From Pseudomonadaceae bacterium (GTDB taxonomy: Bacteria > Pseudomonadota > Gammaproteobacteria > Pseudomonadales > Pseudomonadaceae): DNA of 64,000 bases. Under the pieces are notes generated by a model. The model saw nothing but the letters and a program-made list of their open reading frames with translations. It made no database searches and was not told the DNA's origin. The position numbers and the translations under genes were made by a program. Where the stretch lies: positions 1-64,000 of the forward strand of contig CAAFUS010000002.1 of assembly GCA_900766265.1 (NCBI GenBank), written 5' to 3'. This document shows positions 50,011-60,554 of this stretch, one piece after another. Each line of letters opens with the position of its first letter. Within the stretch, counting starts at the first letter, position 1.

Positions 50011-50415
50011 TCAGGCCTTCTTGCGTACGTACAACACCAGATTGTGATCGACCAGATCGAAACCATGGCGATTGACGATTTCCTTCTGCAGATTTTCGAT
50101 CTCCGAGTCGAAGAACTCGATCACGTCGCCAGTATCAACGCAGACCATATGGTCGTGATGGCCGCTGTCGGCCAATTCGAACACCGCATGGCCACCGTCG
50201 AAATTGTGTCGAACCACCAGACCAGCCGCTTCGAACTGAGTCAGTACCCGGTATACCGTCGCCAGACCGACATCTTCTCCGGCCTCCATCAACGCCTTGT
50301 AGACGTCTTCCGCGCTCATGTGGCGCTGCTCGGTGGTGTCGAGCATCTGTAGGATTTTGACCCTTGGCAGGGTCACCTTGAGGCCAGCTTTGCGTAGTTC
50401 GCTATTTTCAACCAT
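50011..50415 (-). CDS. fur: ferric uptake regulator Fur
   Basis: 134 residues. Fe2+-dependent repressor of iron uptake genes and sRNAs. The winged-helix DNA-binding domain (about 1-82) includes LATVYRVLTQFEAAGLV; the metal and dimer domain has the HHDHMVC motif. The typical second CxxC is absent, as in other Pseudomonas Fur proteins. The start MVENSELRKAG is the family start; an upstream extension overlaps bamE. Its target prrF is in this window. Confidence 0.97.
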   Translation of the reverse strand: MVENSELRKAGLKVTLPRVKILQMLDTTEQRHMSAEDVYKALMEAGEDVGLATVYRVLTQFEAAGLVVRHNFDGGHAVFELADSGHHDHMVCVDTGDVIEFFDSEIENLQKEIVNRHGFDLVDHNLVLYVRKKA

Positions 50416-50439
50416 GGTCGGCTTTCTCGCTGCTGCTGT

Positions 50440-50468
50440 TTCGCAGCTTCCTTCAATGCAGGTATGAT
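50440..50468 (+). promoter_or_regulatory. bamE promoter
   Basis: -35 TTCGCA (50440-50445), 17-base spacer, -10 TATGAT (50463-50468), about 42 bases before the bamE start. The 95-base region is shared with the divergent fur gene. Confidence 0.5.
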
Positions 50469-50510
50469 CCGGGCTCTTTGCCCAGCCAAGATAGTGGAAG
50501 TCACCCACCG

Positions 50511-51029
50511 ATGCAAAACACCAAGCTCCTGCTCACCAGCCTGACTTTTGCGGGTCTGGTAGCACTCGCGGGTTGTTCATTTCCCGGCGTGTACAAGGTC
50601 GACATTCAACAGGGCAATGTCGTCACGCAAGACATGATAGACCAGTTGCGTCCTGGAATGACCCGACGTCAAGTGCGGTTTATCATGGGTAACCCCTTGA
50701 TCACGGACACCTTCCACGCCAACCGTTGGGACTATGTCTACAGCATCCAGCCAGGCGGTAGTCGTCGCCAGCAGGAGCGTATGAGCCTTATCTTCAACGA
50801 CGACGATCAGCTGATCGGGCTGTCCGGCGACTTCGTACCGGGCGTGAGCCGAGACGAAGCGATCCTTGGCACAGATGCCGGCGCAACGCCGACGCCCTCA
50901 ACTCCCGCTCAACCCTCCGAACCGGCTCCGGCACCCGGCTCGCTGGAGGAGCAGATCCAGCGAGAAGTTGACGAGGCCGAAGCCGTTCCGGTGCCCTCGC
51001 CCGAGCCACTCGATACCAGCGCGCAGTAA
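50511..51029 (+). CDS. bamE: outer membrane protein assembly factor BamE (OmlA)
   Basis: 172 residues. Lipoprotein of the BAM complex that folds outer-membrane beta-barrels. Lipobox LAGC with cysteine 22. The SmpA/OmlA domain follows (YKVDIQQGNVVTQDMIDQLRPGM-type, with RRQVRFIMGNPLITD). A Pro/Ala/Glu-rich tail of about 55 residues is longer than in E. coli BamE, as usual for pseudomonads. Divergent from fur, as known in Pseudomonas. Confidence 0.96.
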   Translation: MQNTKLLLTSLTFAGLVALAGCSFPGVYKVDIQQGNVVTQDMIDQLRPGMTRRQVRFIMGNPLITDTFHANRWDYVYSIQPGGSRRQQERMSLIFNDDDQLIGLSGDFVPGVSRDEAILGTDAGATPTPSTPAQPSEPAPAPGSLEEQIQREVDEAEAVPVPSPEPLDTSAQ

Positions 51030-51035
51030 CTTGCA

Positions 51036-51074
51036 CACACAAAAAAGCCCGGCATCGCCGGGCTTTTTTGTGTG
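51036..51074. terminator. shared terminator between bamE and rnfH
   Basis: Perfect 18-bp stem: CACAC, six A, GCCCGGC paired with GCCGGGC, six T, GTGTG, three-base loop. It serves both convergent genes. Confidence 0.9.
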
Positions 51075-51081
51075 GGTGACG

Positions 51082-51402
51082 CTAGCTCGCCTGCTGCGCC
51101 TTGCGTTTGGCCGCCTCGGCAGCGCGCTGCTTGCGGACTTCCTTGGGATCGGCAATCAACGGGCGGTAGATTTCCACTCGCTCCCCATCCTCCAGGACCT
51201 GCTCGTCGGGCCTGGCAACCGCCTTGCCGAAAATGCCAAGGGGTGCGCCCTGCAAATCGAGGCCGGGAAAATGTCGCTCCATTCCGGAGCGCAAGGCGGC
51301 TTCGCGGACCGTGGTGCCTTTGGGCAGATCCAGGCGCAGCAGCACCTGCTTGTCCGGCAGCGCATGAACGACTTCAACGGCGATGGTCGTCGCCTCAGCC
51401 AT
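51082..51402 (-). CDS. rnfH: RnfH family ubiquitin-like protein
   Basis: 106 residues. Small beta-grasp protein of the RnfH (UPF0125) family: IAVEVVHALPDKQVLLRLDL, GTTVREAALRSG and RVEIYRPLIADPKEVRKQRA. Its start overlaps the end of ratA by eight bases. Despite the name there is no rnf operon here; the ratA-rnfH pairing is the usual one. Function is not settled. Confidence 0.92.
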   Translation of the reverse strand: MAEATTIAVEVVHALPDKQVLLRLDLPKGTTVREAALRSGMERHFPGLDLQGAPLGIFGKAVARPDEQVLEDGERVEIYRPLIADPKEVRKQRAAEAAKRKAQQAS

Positions 51403-51829
51403 AGAGTTTCTTGGCCCGCTCGCAGAAGGCATCCACCAGGCTGTTGGCCGCCTGGTTGAACAGCGGCCCGAGGGTGGCCTTGACCAGCGGCCCGGCGTAA
51501 TCGAAGGTGAGGTCGAGACTGATCTTGCAGGCCTTCTCGCCGAGCGCCTTGAACTCCCAGATACCGTGCAGGTGACTGAAAGGGCCTTCCTCGAGGGTCA
51601 TTTCGATACGCTTGCCGGGATCCAGGTCGTTGCGCGTCATGAACCGCTGGCTCAGACCCGCCTTGGCGACGGTCATGCTGGCGCGCATCTGCGTTTCGCT
51701 CTCCGACAGCACCTCGGTGGCCGAGCACCAAGGCAAGAACTGGGGATAGCTGGCCACGTCGTTGACCATGTCGAACAGTGCCTGTGCCGGGTAAGGCAGC
51801 AAGGCCGAGCGCTGAATGTGAGTCGTCAT
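51395..51829 (-). CDS. ratA: RatA/PasT family START-domain protein
   Basis: 144 residues. A SRPBCC/START-like domain protein related to yeast Coq10 and E. coli RatA: MTTHIQRSALLPYPAQALFDMV, SYPQFLPWCSATEV, then the LNGPF-equivalent EGPFSHLHGIWEF. Reported roles for homologues include ubiquinone binding and inhibition of ribosome association; which applies here cannot be read from sequence. It diverges from smpB. Confidence 0.9.
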   Translation of the reverse strand: MTTHIQRSALLPYPAQALFDMVNDVASYPQFLPWCSATEVLSESETQMRASMTVAKAGLSQRFMTRNDLDPGKRIEMTLEEGPFSHLHGIWEFKALGEKACKISLDLTFDYAGPLVKATLGPLFNQAANSLVDAFCERAKKLYG

Positions 51830-52053
51830 CGATTGGAGTTGCTCTATTGCGTAGGCCAGAGGCCGGGACCAGCATGCGAACCGGCACGAACACACGCCCA
51901 CTCCGCGGGAGCACCGCGCTCCGGCGCTCGGCGGGCCTGGAAAGGCCCCATTGTCCGGGATTAGCCGCGGCCTCTCAAGCTCGCCCGCCTGGCCGGACTG
52001 CCCGCTGACGCCAATCGCTCATCGCCGTTATCGCCAGCCGCAGCGTCGCCCCC

Positions 52054-52059
52054 TATAAT
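52054..52059 (+). promoter_or_regulatory. -10 element abutting smpB
   Basis: TATAAT ends nine bases before the smpB ATG. The expected transcription start is within about three bases of the start codon. The -35 region is weak. Confidence 0.55.
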
Positions 52060-52068
52060 GCGAGCCCT

Positions 52069-52551
52069 ATGGCCAAACAAAAGAAACAACCCTCCGGGAC
52101 GATCGCGCTTAACAAGAAAGCGCTCCATGACTACTTCATCGAGCAGAAATTCGAGGCAGGTCTTGCCTTGGCTGGCTGGGAGGTGAAGAGCCTACGCGCC
52201 GGCAAGGCGCAGCTGGTGGACAGCTACGTGCTGCTCAAGGATGGCGAAGCCTGGTTGCTCGGCAGCCACATCACGCCCCTGACCACCGCCAGCACCCATG
52301 TCATCGCTGATCCGACACGCACTCGCAAGCTGCTGCTGCACAAGCGCGAACTCGGCAAGCTGTTCGGTGCGGTACAGCAGAAGGGCTACGCCTGCGTCGC
52401 GCTTTCGCTGTACTGGAAGAAGCACCTGATCAAGTGCGAAATCGCACTCGCCAAGGGGAAGAAGGAGTTCGACAAGCGCCACACCGAGAAGGAGCGCGAT
52501 TCGGCTCGCGAGATCCAGCGCGCCATGCGTACCAAGGGCAAGGAAGACTGA
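52069..52551 (+). CDS. smpB: SsrA-binding protein SmpB
   Basis: 160 residues. Binds tmRNA and delivers it to stalled ribosomes for trans-translation. The OB-like core (HDYFIEQKFEAGLALAGWEVKSLR, GSHITPL, RKLLLHKREL) and basic C-terminal tail (KKEFDKRHTEKERDSAREIQ) are intact. Start MAKQKK is conserved, yet no Shine-Dalgarno sequence precedes it. Its RNA partner ssrA is 7.5 kb downstream. Confidence 0.97.
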   Translation: MAKQKKQPSGTIALNKKALHDYFIEQKFEAGLALAGWEVKSLRAGKAQLVDSYVLLKDGEAWLLGSHITPLTTASTHVIADPTRTRKLLLHKRELGKLFGAVQQKGYACVALSLYWKKHLIKCEIALAKGKKEFDKRHTEKERDSAREIQRAMRTKGKED

Positions 52552-52563
52552 CCGCAGCGCCGG

Positions 52564-53367
52564 TTACGGCTTGCCCTGCTCGCCACGCCCGGCGCCCGGG
52601 GTCGTGCCGGTTCGGCGCTGGGCACGGGCCAATCGTTGTGCCTCCTGTTGACCCTCAGCCAGCACCTCCTGCACATAATGGATATGCCTGTTCGATATCG
52701 CTCGAGCCTCTTCCGCACGTCTTTCGACGATCGCCTCGAACAGTTCCCGATGCTGGTTCATCAGCATGTCGCGGGTCTCGCTGCGCAGGGCGTACATCCC
52801 GCCGATATTGGTGACCACGTTCCGCCGGAGCAGGTCGAACAGGCCGCGAATCGTATGCAGCAGCACCGCGTTGTGACTGGCCTCGGCGATGGCCAGGTGG
52901 AAGGAAGCGTCGGCGGCGCCCTCCTCGGCCCGGGTCACTGTACCGACACGGGTATAACAGTCTTGTAACGCCTCGAAGGCCGTTCGCAAGCGGCCGTGAT
53001 CAAGCTCGGTAGCGCGCAACGCCGCGTAATAGGCGCAGGCCCCCTCCAGGGTGTGGCGGAACTCCAGCAGGTCACGCTGGGCATCGGTATTGCTGCCCAG
53101 CAGCTGCAGCAGTGGATCGCTGAAGGTCGACCCGAGCGACTCGGCAACGAAGGTCCCGCCGCCGTGCCGGCTCATCACCAGTCCCTTGGCCGCCAGCTTC
53201 TGCATCGCTTCGCGCAGCGAAGGGCGGGAGACACCAAACTGTTCGGCCAACGCGCGCTCGGCCGGGAGCCGTTCGCCGGCCTTCAAGGTGCCCTCGAGGA
53301 TCATCGTCTCGAGCTGCATGACGATGTCGTCAGCCAGGCGACGCTGTCGCACCACACCCACTTCCAT
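52564..53367 (-). CDS. lldR: LldR, FadR-family lactate-responsive repressor
   Basis: 267 residues. GntR superfamily winged helix at about 10-78 (LPAERALAEQFGVSRPSLREAMQKL) with an FCD all-helical ligand domain (about 95-230) carrying the metal-binding acidic and histidine residues (FRHTLEGACA, DASFHLAIAEASHN, HRELFEAI). It diverges from lldPDE across a perfect palindrome, so it is the likely repressor relieved by lactate. The last 25 residues are a low-complexity Arg/Gly/Thr tail. Confidence 0.9.
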   Translation of the reverse strand: MEVGVVRQRRLADDIVMQLETMILEGTLKAGERLPAERALAEQFGVSRPSLREAMQKLAAKGLVMSRHGGGTFVAESLGSTFSDPLLQLLGSNTDAQRDLLEFRHTLEGACAYYAALRATELDHGRLRTAFEALQDCYTRVGTVTRAEEGAADASFHLAIAEASHNAVLLHTIRGLFDLLRRNVVTNIGGMYALRSETRDMLMNQHRELFEAIVERRAEEARAISNRHIHYVQEVLAEGQQEAQRLARAQRRTGTTPGAGRGEQGKP

Positions 53368-53511
53368 CGTTTCACCACTGGTAAGACCACTTTTTGTCCA
53401 TCAAAGCCTAGCGATCGGCACCTTGCTCAGCAAGCCGGGAGCATGCGACCAAAGTCTAATGAGGGCCGATTGACGCGGCAGCAACGCAACTCTTAGGCTG
53501 ACAGCTCTTCG

Positions 53512-53538
53512 ATGTAAATTGGTATTACCAATTTACAT
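53512..53538. promoter_or_regulatory. LldR operator, 27-bp perfect palindrome
   Basis: Arms ATGTAAATTGGT and ACCAATTTACAT around a central ATT. The inner TGGT-N3-ACCA is the motif of FadR-family operators. It overlaps the -35 (TTACCA, 53525-53530) of a rightward promoter with a 17-base spacer and -10 TATAAA (53548-53553). Binding would block lldPDE transcription. Confidence 0.88.
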
Positions 53539-53631
53539 GTTTCCAACTATAAAAGAAGAAGAGACCCATGCTCCAACCGCCTCGCTCTGCGCTGTCGTAT
53601 CGCCCATTGCCTCTGAATGCCGGGGGGAACG

Positions 53632-55326
53632 ATGTCTAACGGTCTCCTTGCCTTCTTCGCCTTCTCGCCGATCCTCCTGGCTGCCATCTTGCTGGTCGGC
53701 CTGCGCTGGCCGGCCAAGCGCGCTATGCCACTGGTCTACCTGATCACCGCTGTCATCGCGCTGTTCGTCTGGGACATGAGCCTCAACCGCATCCTTGCGT
53801 CGACCCTGCAGGGCCTAGTAATAACTGCCGGCGTGCTGTGGATCATCTTCGGCGCCATCCTGCTGCTCAACACTCTCAAGCGCTCGGGCGGCATCAGTGC
53901 CATCCGTGCCGGGTTCGCCACCATCACGCCGGACCGCCGCATCCAGGCCATCATCATCGCCTGGCTGTTCGGCTGCTTCATCGAAGGCGCCTCCGGCTGG
54001 GGCACCACCGCCGCCATCGCCGCGCCGCTGCTGGTAGCTATCGGCTTCCCGGCACTCGCGGCGGTGCTCATGGGCATGCTGGTCCAGAGCACGCCGGTGT
54101 CCTATGGCGCGGTGGGTACGCCCATCCTCATCGGTATCACCGGAGGCCTGGACACGGCTACGGTGGGCAGCGAACTGGTCGCCCAGGGCTCGAGCTGGGA
54201 CGCTTACCTGCAGCTGATAACCAGTGAGGTGGCGATCATCCATGCCATTGTTGGCACACTGATGCCCTTCATCATGGCGGTGATGCTGACCCGATTCTTC
54301 GGCAAGGAGCGTAGCTGGCGCGCGGCCTTCGACGTGCTGCCGTTCGCCCTGTTCGCCGGCCTTGCCTTCACCTTGCCCTACGCCGCCACCGGGATTTTCC
54401 TTGGCCCCGAGTTCCCCTCGATGCTCGGCGGGCTGGTTGGCCTGGCGATCGTCACTACCGCGGCCCGCGCCGGCTTCCTGATGCCCAAGACCGTCTGGGA
54501 CTTCCCGGAGGGCCACCAGTGGCCGCATGAGTGGATGAGCACGGTGGAAATGAAGCTGGACGAGCTTACCAACAAGCCCATGAGCACCTTCAAAGCCTGG
54601 CTGCCCTACGTACTGGTCGGCGTGCTGCTGGTAATCACCCGCGTGTTCCCCCAGGTCGGCGAGCCGCTCAAGGCAGTGGTTCTGGTGTTCACCAATATCC
54701 TCGGCGAGACCGGCATCAACGGCGACTTCATGCCGCTCTACCTGCCCGGCGGAATCATGGTTATGGTCGCCATCGCCACGGTCTTTCTGCACGGCATGAG
54801 ACCGAGCGAGCTGCCCAAGGCGATCGGCGAGTCGAGCAAGGTGCTGATGGGCGCCGGCTTCGTGCTGCTGTTCACCGTGCCGATGGTGCGCATCATGATC
54901 AACTCCGGGATCAACGCCGCAGACCTGGCGAGCATGCCCATCACCATGGCGCGCTTCGTCGCCGACGCGGTCGGCCCGGTCTATCCGCTGCTGGCGCCAA
55001 GCATCGGCGCGCTGGGAGCCTTCCTCGCCGGCTCCAACACGGTGAGCAACATGATGCTCAGCCAGTTCCAGTTCGGCGTCGCGCAGAACCTCGGCATATC
55101 GAGCGCACTCATCGTCGCCGTGCAGGCCATAGGTGCGGCGGCCGGCAATATGGTGGCCATTCACAACGTGGTAGCCGCCTCGGCCACGGTGGGCTTGCTC
55201 GGACGTGAAGGCATCACCCTTCGCAAGACCGTCTGGCCGATGCTGTACTACGTGCTGTTCACCGGCGTGCTCGCGTTGATCGCCGTGTACTGGCTGGGGG
55301 TCAGCGACCCTCTGGTCAGCCGTTGA
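53632..55326 (+). CDS. lldP: L-lactate permease
   Basis: 564 residues, about 12-14 membrane helices. Lactate:H+ symporter of the LctP family, with the family segments FIEGASGWGTTAAIAAPLLVA and TPVSYGAVGTPILIG. The start is the ATG five bases after a GGGGGA motif; an in-frame ATG five codons upstream lies before that motif. First gene of lldP-lldD-lldE. Confidence 0.95.
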   Translation: MSNGLLAFFAFSPILLAAILLVGLRWPAKRAMPLVYLITAVIALFVWDMSLNRILASTLQGLVITAGVLWIIFGAILLLNTLKRSGGISAIRAGFATITPDRRIQAIIIAWLFGCFIEGASGWGTTAAIAAPLLVAIGFPALAAVLMGMLVQSTPVSYGAVGTPILIGITGGLDTATVGSELVAQGSSWDAYLQLITSEVAIIHAIVGTLMPFIMAVMLTRFFGKERSWRAAFDVLPFALFAGLAFTLPYAATGIFLGPEFPSMLGGLVGLAIVTTAARAGFLMPKTVWDFPEGHQWPHEWMSTVEMKLDELTNKPMSTFKAWLPYVLVGVLLVITRVFPQVGEPLKAVVLVFTNILGETGINGDFMPLYLPGGIMVMVAIATVFLHGMRPSELPKAIGESSKVLMGAGFVLLFTVPMVRIMINSGINAADLASMPITMARFVADAVGPVYPLLAPSIGALGAFLAGSNTVSNMMLSQFQFGVAQNLGISSALIVAVQAIGAAAGNMVAIHNVVAASATVGLLGREGITLRKTVWPMLYYVLFTGVLALIAVYWLGVSDPLVSR

Positions 55327-55414
55327 CCACCGTCTGTCCCGACTTTCGCCTCGCCCGTGGGGCGAAGGTCATTTACCCCATCCCTTCCAGCGCTTCCGAA
55401 CCGGTGTGCCTCCC

Positions 55415-56569
55415 ATGATCATTTCTGCCTCTACCGACTACCGTGCCGCTGCAAAACGCAAGCTTCCGCCCTTCCTGTTCCACTACATCGACGGCGGCGC
55501 CTATGCCGAATACACCATGCGCCGCAACGTCGACGACCTCAGCAGCGTGGCCCTGCGCCAGCGCGTGCTGCGCAACATGTCGGAGCTGACGCTGGAGACC
55601 AAGCTGTTCGACGAGACCCTGTCGATGCCGGTGGCTCTGGCCCCGGTCGGCCTGTGCGGCATGTTCGCCCGCCGCGGCGAGGTCCAGGCGGCCAAGGCCG
55701 CGGCAGCCAAGGGCATCCCCTTCACGCTGTCGACCGTGTCGGTCTGCCCAATCGAGGAAGTGGCACCGGCGATCAACCGTCCCATGTGGTTCCAGCTCTA
55801 CGTGCTCAAGGACCGCGGCTTCATGAAGAACGCCCTGGAGCGCGCCAAGGCCGCCGGGGTCAAGACGCTGGTGTTCACCGTCGACATGCCCACCCCGGGC
55901 GCGCGCTACCGCGACGCCCACTCCGGCATGAGCGGCGAGCGCGCCGCCCTGCGTCGCATGCTGCAGGCCATGACCCATCCAGCCTGGGCCTGGGACGTCG
56001 GCCTGAAGGGCAAGCCTCACGACCTCGGCAACATCTCGACCTACCGCGGACATCCGACCGGGCTGGAGGACTACATCGGCTGGCTGGCGAACAACTTCGA
56101 CCCGTCCATTTCCTGGAAGGACTTGGAGTGGATCCGAGACTTCTGGGAGGGCCCTATGATCATCAAGGGCATCCTCGACCCGGACGACGCGCGCGACGCC
56201 GTGCGCTTCGGCGCCGATGGCATCGTCGTGTCCAACCACGGCGGCCGCCAGCTCGACGGCGTACTGTCCAGCGCACGGGCGATGCCGGAGATCGCCGATG
56301 CGGTCAAGGGCGACCTGAAGATCCTCGCCGACTCAGGCATCCGCACCGGTCTGGACGTGGTGCGCATGATCGCGCTCGGCGCCGACACCGTGCTGCTCGG
56401 CCGCGCCTTCATCTATGCACTGGCCACCGCCGGGGCCGCCGGGGTGACCAACCTGCTGAACCTGATCGAGAAGGAAATGCGCGTGGCCATGGTGCTCACC
56501 GGTGCCAAGTCCATCAGCGAAATCAGCCGCGATTCGCTGGTGCCCCAGGCCGGTTCGGTCATCGGCTGA
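55415..56569 (+). CDS. lldD: L-lactate dehydrogenase (FMN, quinone-linked)
   Basis: 384 residues. Oxidises L-lactate to pyruvate and passes electrons to the quinone pool at the inner membrane. FMN-dependent alpha-hydroxy acid dehydrogenase fold; the catalytic histidine is in VSNHGGRQLDG, and FMN-binding residues are in LAPVGLCGM and LADSGIRTGLDVVRM. Start MIISASTDYRAAAKRKLP matches the family; a GTG three codons upstream is less likely. Confidence 0.95.
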   Translation: MIISASTDYRAAAKRKLPPFLFHYIDGGAYAEYTMRRNVDDLSSVALRQRVLRNMSELTLETKLFDETLSMPVALAPVGLCGMFARRGEVQAAKAAAAKGIPFTLSTVSVCPIEEVAPAINRPMWFQLYVLKDRGFMKNALERAKAAGVKTLVFTVDMPTPGARYRDAHSGMSGERAALRRMLQAMTHPAWAWDVGLKGKPHDLGNISTYRGHPTGLEDYIGWLANNFDPSISWKDLEWIRDFWEGPMIIKGILDPDDARDAVRFGADGIVVSNHGGRQLDGVLSSARAMPEIADAVKGDLKILADSGIRTGLDVVRMIALGADTVLLGRAFIYALATAGAAGVTNLLNLIEKEMRVAMVLTGAKSISEISRDSLVPQAGSVIG

Positions 56570-56605
56570 GCCTTCCGCGTCGTCCCGCACATACCCGGAG
56601 CCGCC

Positions 56606-59446
<2,841 letters not shown>

Positions 59447-59632
59447 TCACAGCATGCGCCTGGAGACGCCGGCACTGCCAAAGCGCAACGGCTCGTCCCC
59501 TGGATGAAACGCTTTAGCCCCACCGCAGTCCCACGTTAGAGCCCGGAACACAAGGGCCCTAACGCTCGGCAGCTATTGCAAGCCGTATCGCGCCAGCCAG
59601 CCGGGATGACCATTATGTCTGGAGGACTCACG

Positions 59633-59938
59633 ATGAAACGCTTCGCCATGCTCGCGACCGCCGCATTGCTCGCCAGCCCCGCCGCCTTCGCCGCGGACAA
59701 GGACCTGTGCCAGATCAACATGCAGGAAATCCAGGACAACATGACCACCAGCCAGGCCACGCTCGGGGAGCCGGCTCGCAGCCAGGTCGAGGAATACACC
59801 AACCAGGCGCGCCAGGCCCAACAAGCCGGCGACACCGAAAAATGCATCACCCTGACCACCCAAGCCCTGCAACGCCTCAAAGGCCCGGGCAGCTCCGAGA
59901 GCGGCACTGCCGGCTCCTCGTCGGGCACCAGCAACTGA
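59633..59938 (+). CDS. small secreted protein of unknown function
   Basis: 101 residues. The signal peptide ends near AFA (residue 20). The mature part is mostly helical, with CQINMQEIQDNM and EEYTNQARQAQQAGDTEKCITLTTQALQ suggesting a single TPR-like helical hairpin and two cysteines that may pair. A Ser/Gly/Thr-rich tail ends the protein. A GGAGG motif seven bases before the ATG supports this start. I do not recognise the family. Confidence 0.75.
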   Translation: MKRFAMLATAALLASPAAFAADKDLCQINMQEIQDNMTTSQATLGEPARSQVEEYTNQARQAQQAGDTEKCITLTTQALQRLKGPGSSESGTAGSSSGTSN

Positions 59939-59945
59939 CGGCCAT

Positions 59946-59965
59946 GGGGCCAGCATCCTGGCCCC
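59946..59965 (+). terminator. hairpin after the small secreted protein gene
   Basis: Perfect stem GGGGCCAG/CTGGCCCC with a CATC loop, eight bases after the stop. There is no T tract, so intrinsic termination may be weak. Confidence 0.5.
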
Positions 59966-60078
59966 TGGAACCCTCCCTTGAAATGCCACGCGGCCGTACC
60001 CATCTCGTCGCCTGAGGGTTCGACGTGGCCGAGGCATTGGCGTAGACTACGCGTTCGACATCCCACCGTGGATGTTTC

Positions 60079-60456
60079 GGGGCCGATTAGGATTCGACGC
60101 CGGTAACAAAACTCTAGGTGCATGCCGAGTTGGTAACAGAACTCGTAAATCCACTGTTGCAAACTTATAGTTGCCAACGACGACAACTACGAAGGGTACG
60201 CGCTAGCCGCCTAACCTTCATCTGGTCGCTTCGGCGCCAGCGGTCACTAGGGGATGCCTGTAAACCCGAAATGACCGTCAGATAGAACAGGATCGCCGCC
60301 AAGTTCGCTGCAGACGTAACGGCTAAAACTCATGCAGCTCGCTCCAAGCACCCTGCCAATCGGGCGGCGCGGAGTTAACTCAGTAGGTTGGATAAGCATG
60401 TAGTACCGACAGTGGAGAGCTGGCGGACGGGGGTTCAAATCCCCCCGGCTCCACCA
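60079..60456 (+). ncRNA. ssrA: transfer-messenger RNA (tmRNA)
   Basis: About 378 nucleotides. The tRNA-like ends pair (GGGGCCG at 60079 with CGGCTCC before the encoded ACCA). The T arm GGGGGTTCAAATCCCCC and the 5' GGATTCGACGCCGG segment are typical. The resume codon GCC is at 60173 and the reading frame to the TAA at 60112+100 (60212-60214) encodes the tag ANDDNYEGYALAA, ending in the LAA degradation signal. It rescues stalled ribosomes with SmpB. Its 3' end is the probable integration target of the adjoining recombinases. Confidence 0.95.
60428..60456 (+). other. probable attachment site at the ssrA 3' end
   Basis: The T arm and acceptor end of tmRNA. Integrases often use this segment and restore it on insertion. 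A phage-type integrase gene starts 99 bases beyond it and reads away from it. The matching repeat at the far end of the element would be outside the window, so this is inferred from position. Confidence 0.45.
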
Positions 60457-60464
60457 ATTCAACA

Positions 60465-60493
60465 CTGAAACCCGTCTAGAACGCGGGTTTCAG
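60465..60493 (+). terminator. hairpin after ssrA
   Basis: Perfect 10-bp stem CTGAAACCCG/CGGGTTTCAG with a nine-base loop, nine bases past the CCA end. No T tract follows. If the element inserted at the CCA end, this hairpin belongs to the element or was carried with the attachment site. Confidence 0.5.
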
Positions 60494-60554
60494 CCCAGAT
60501 TTGATGGCATTGGATTACTCACAGTCCGTCTGTGAATCCAAAAGGTATGCCATC

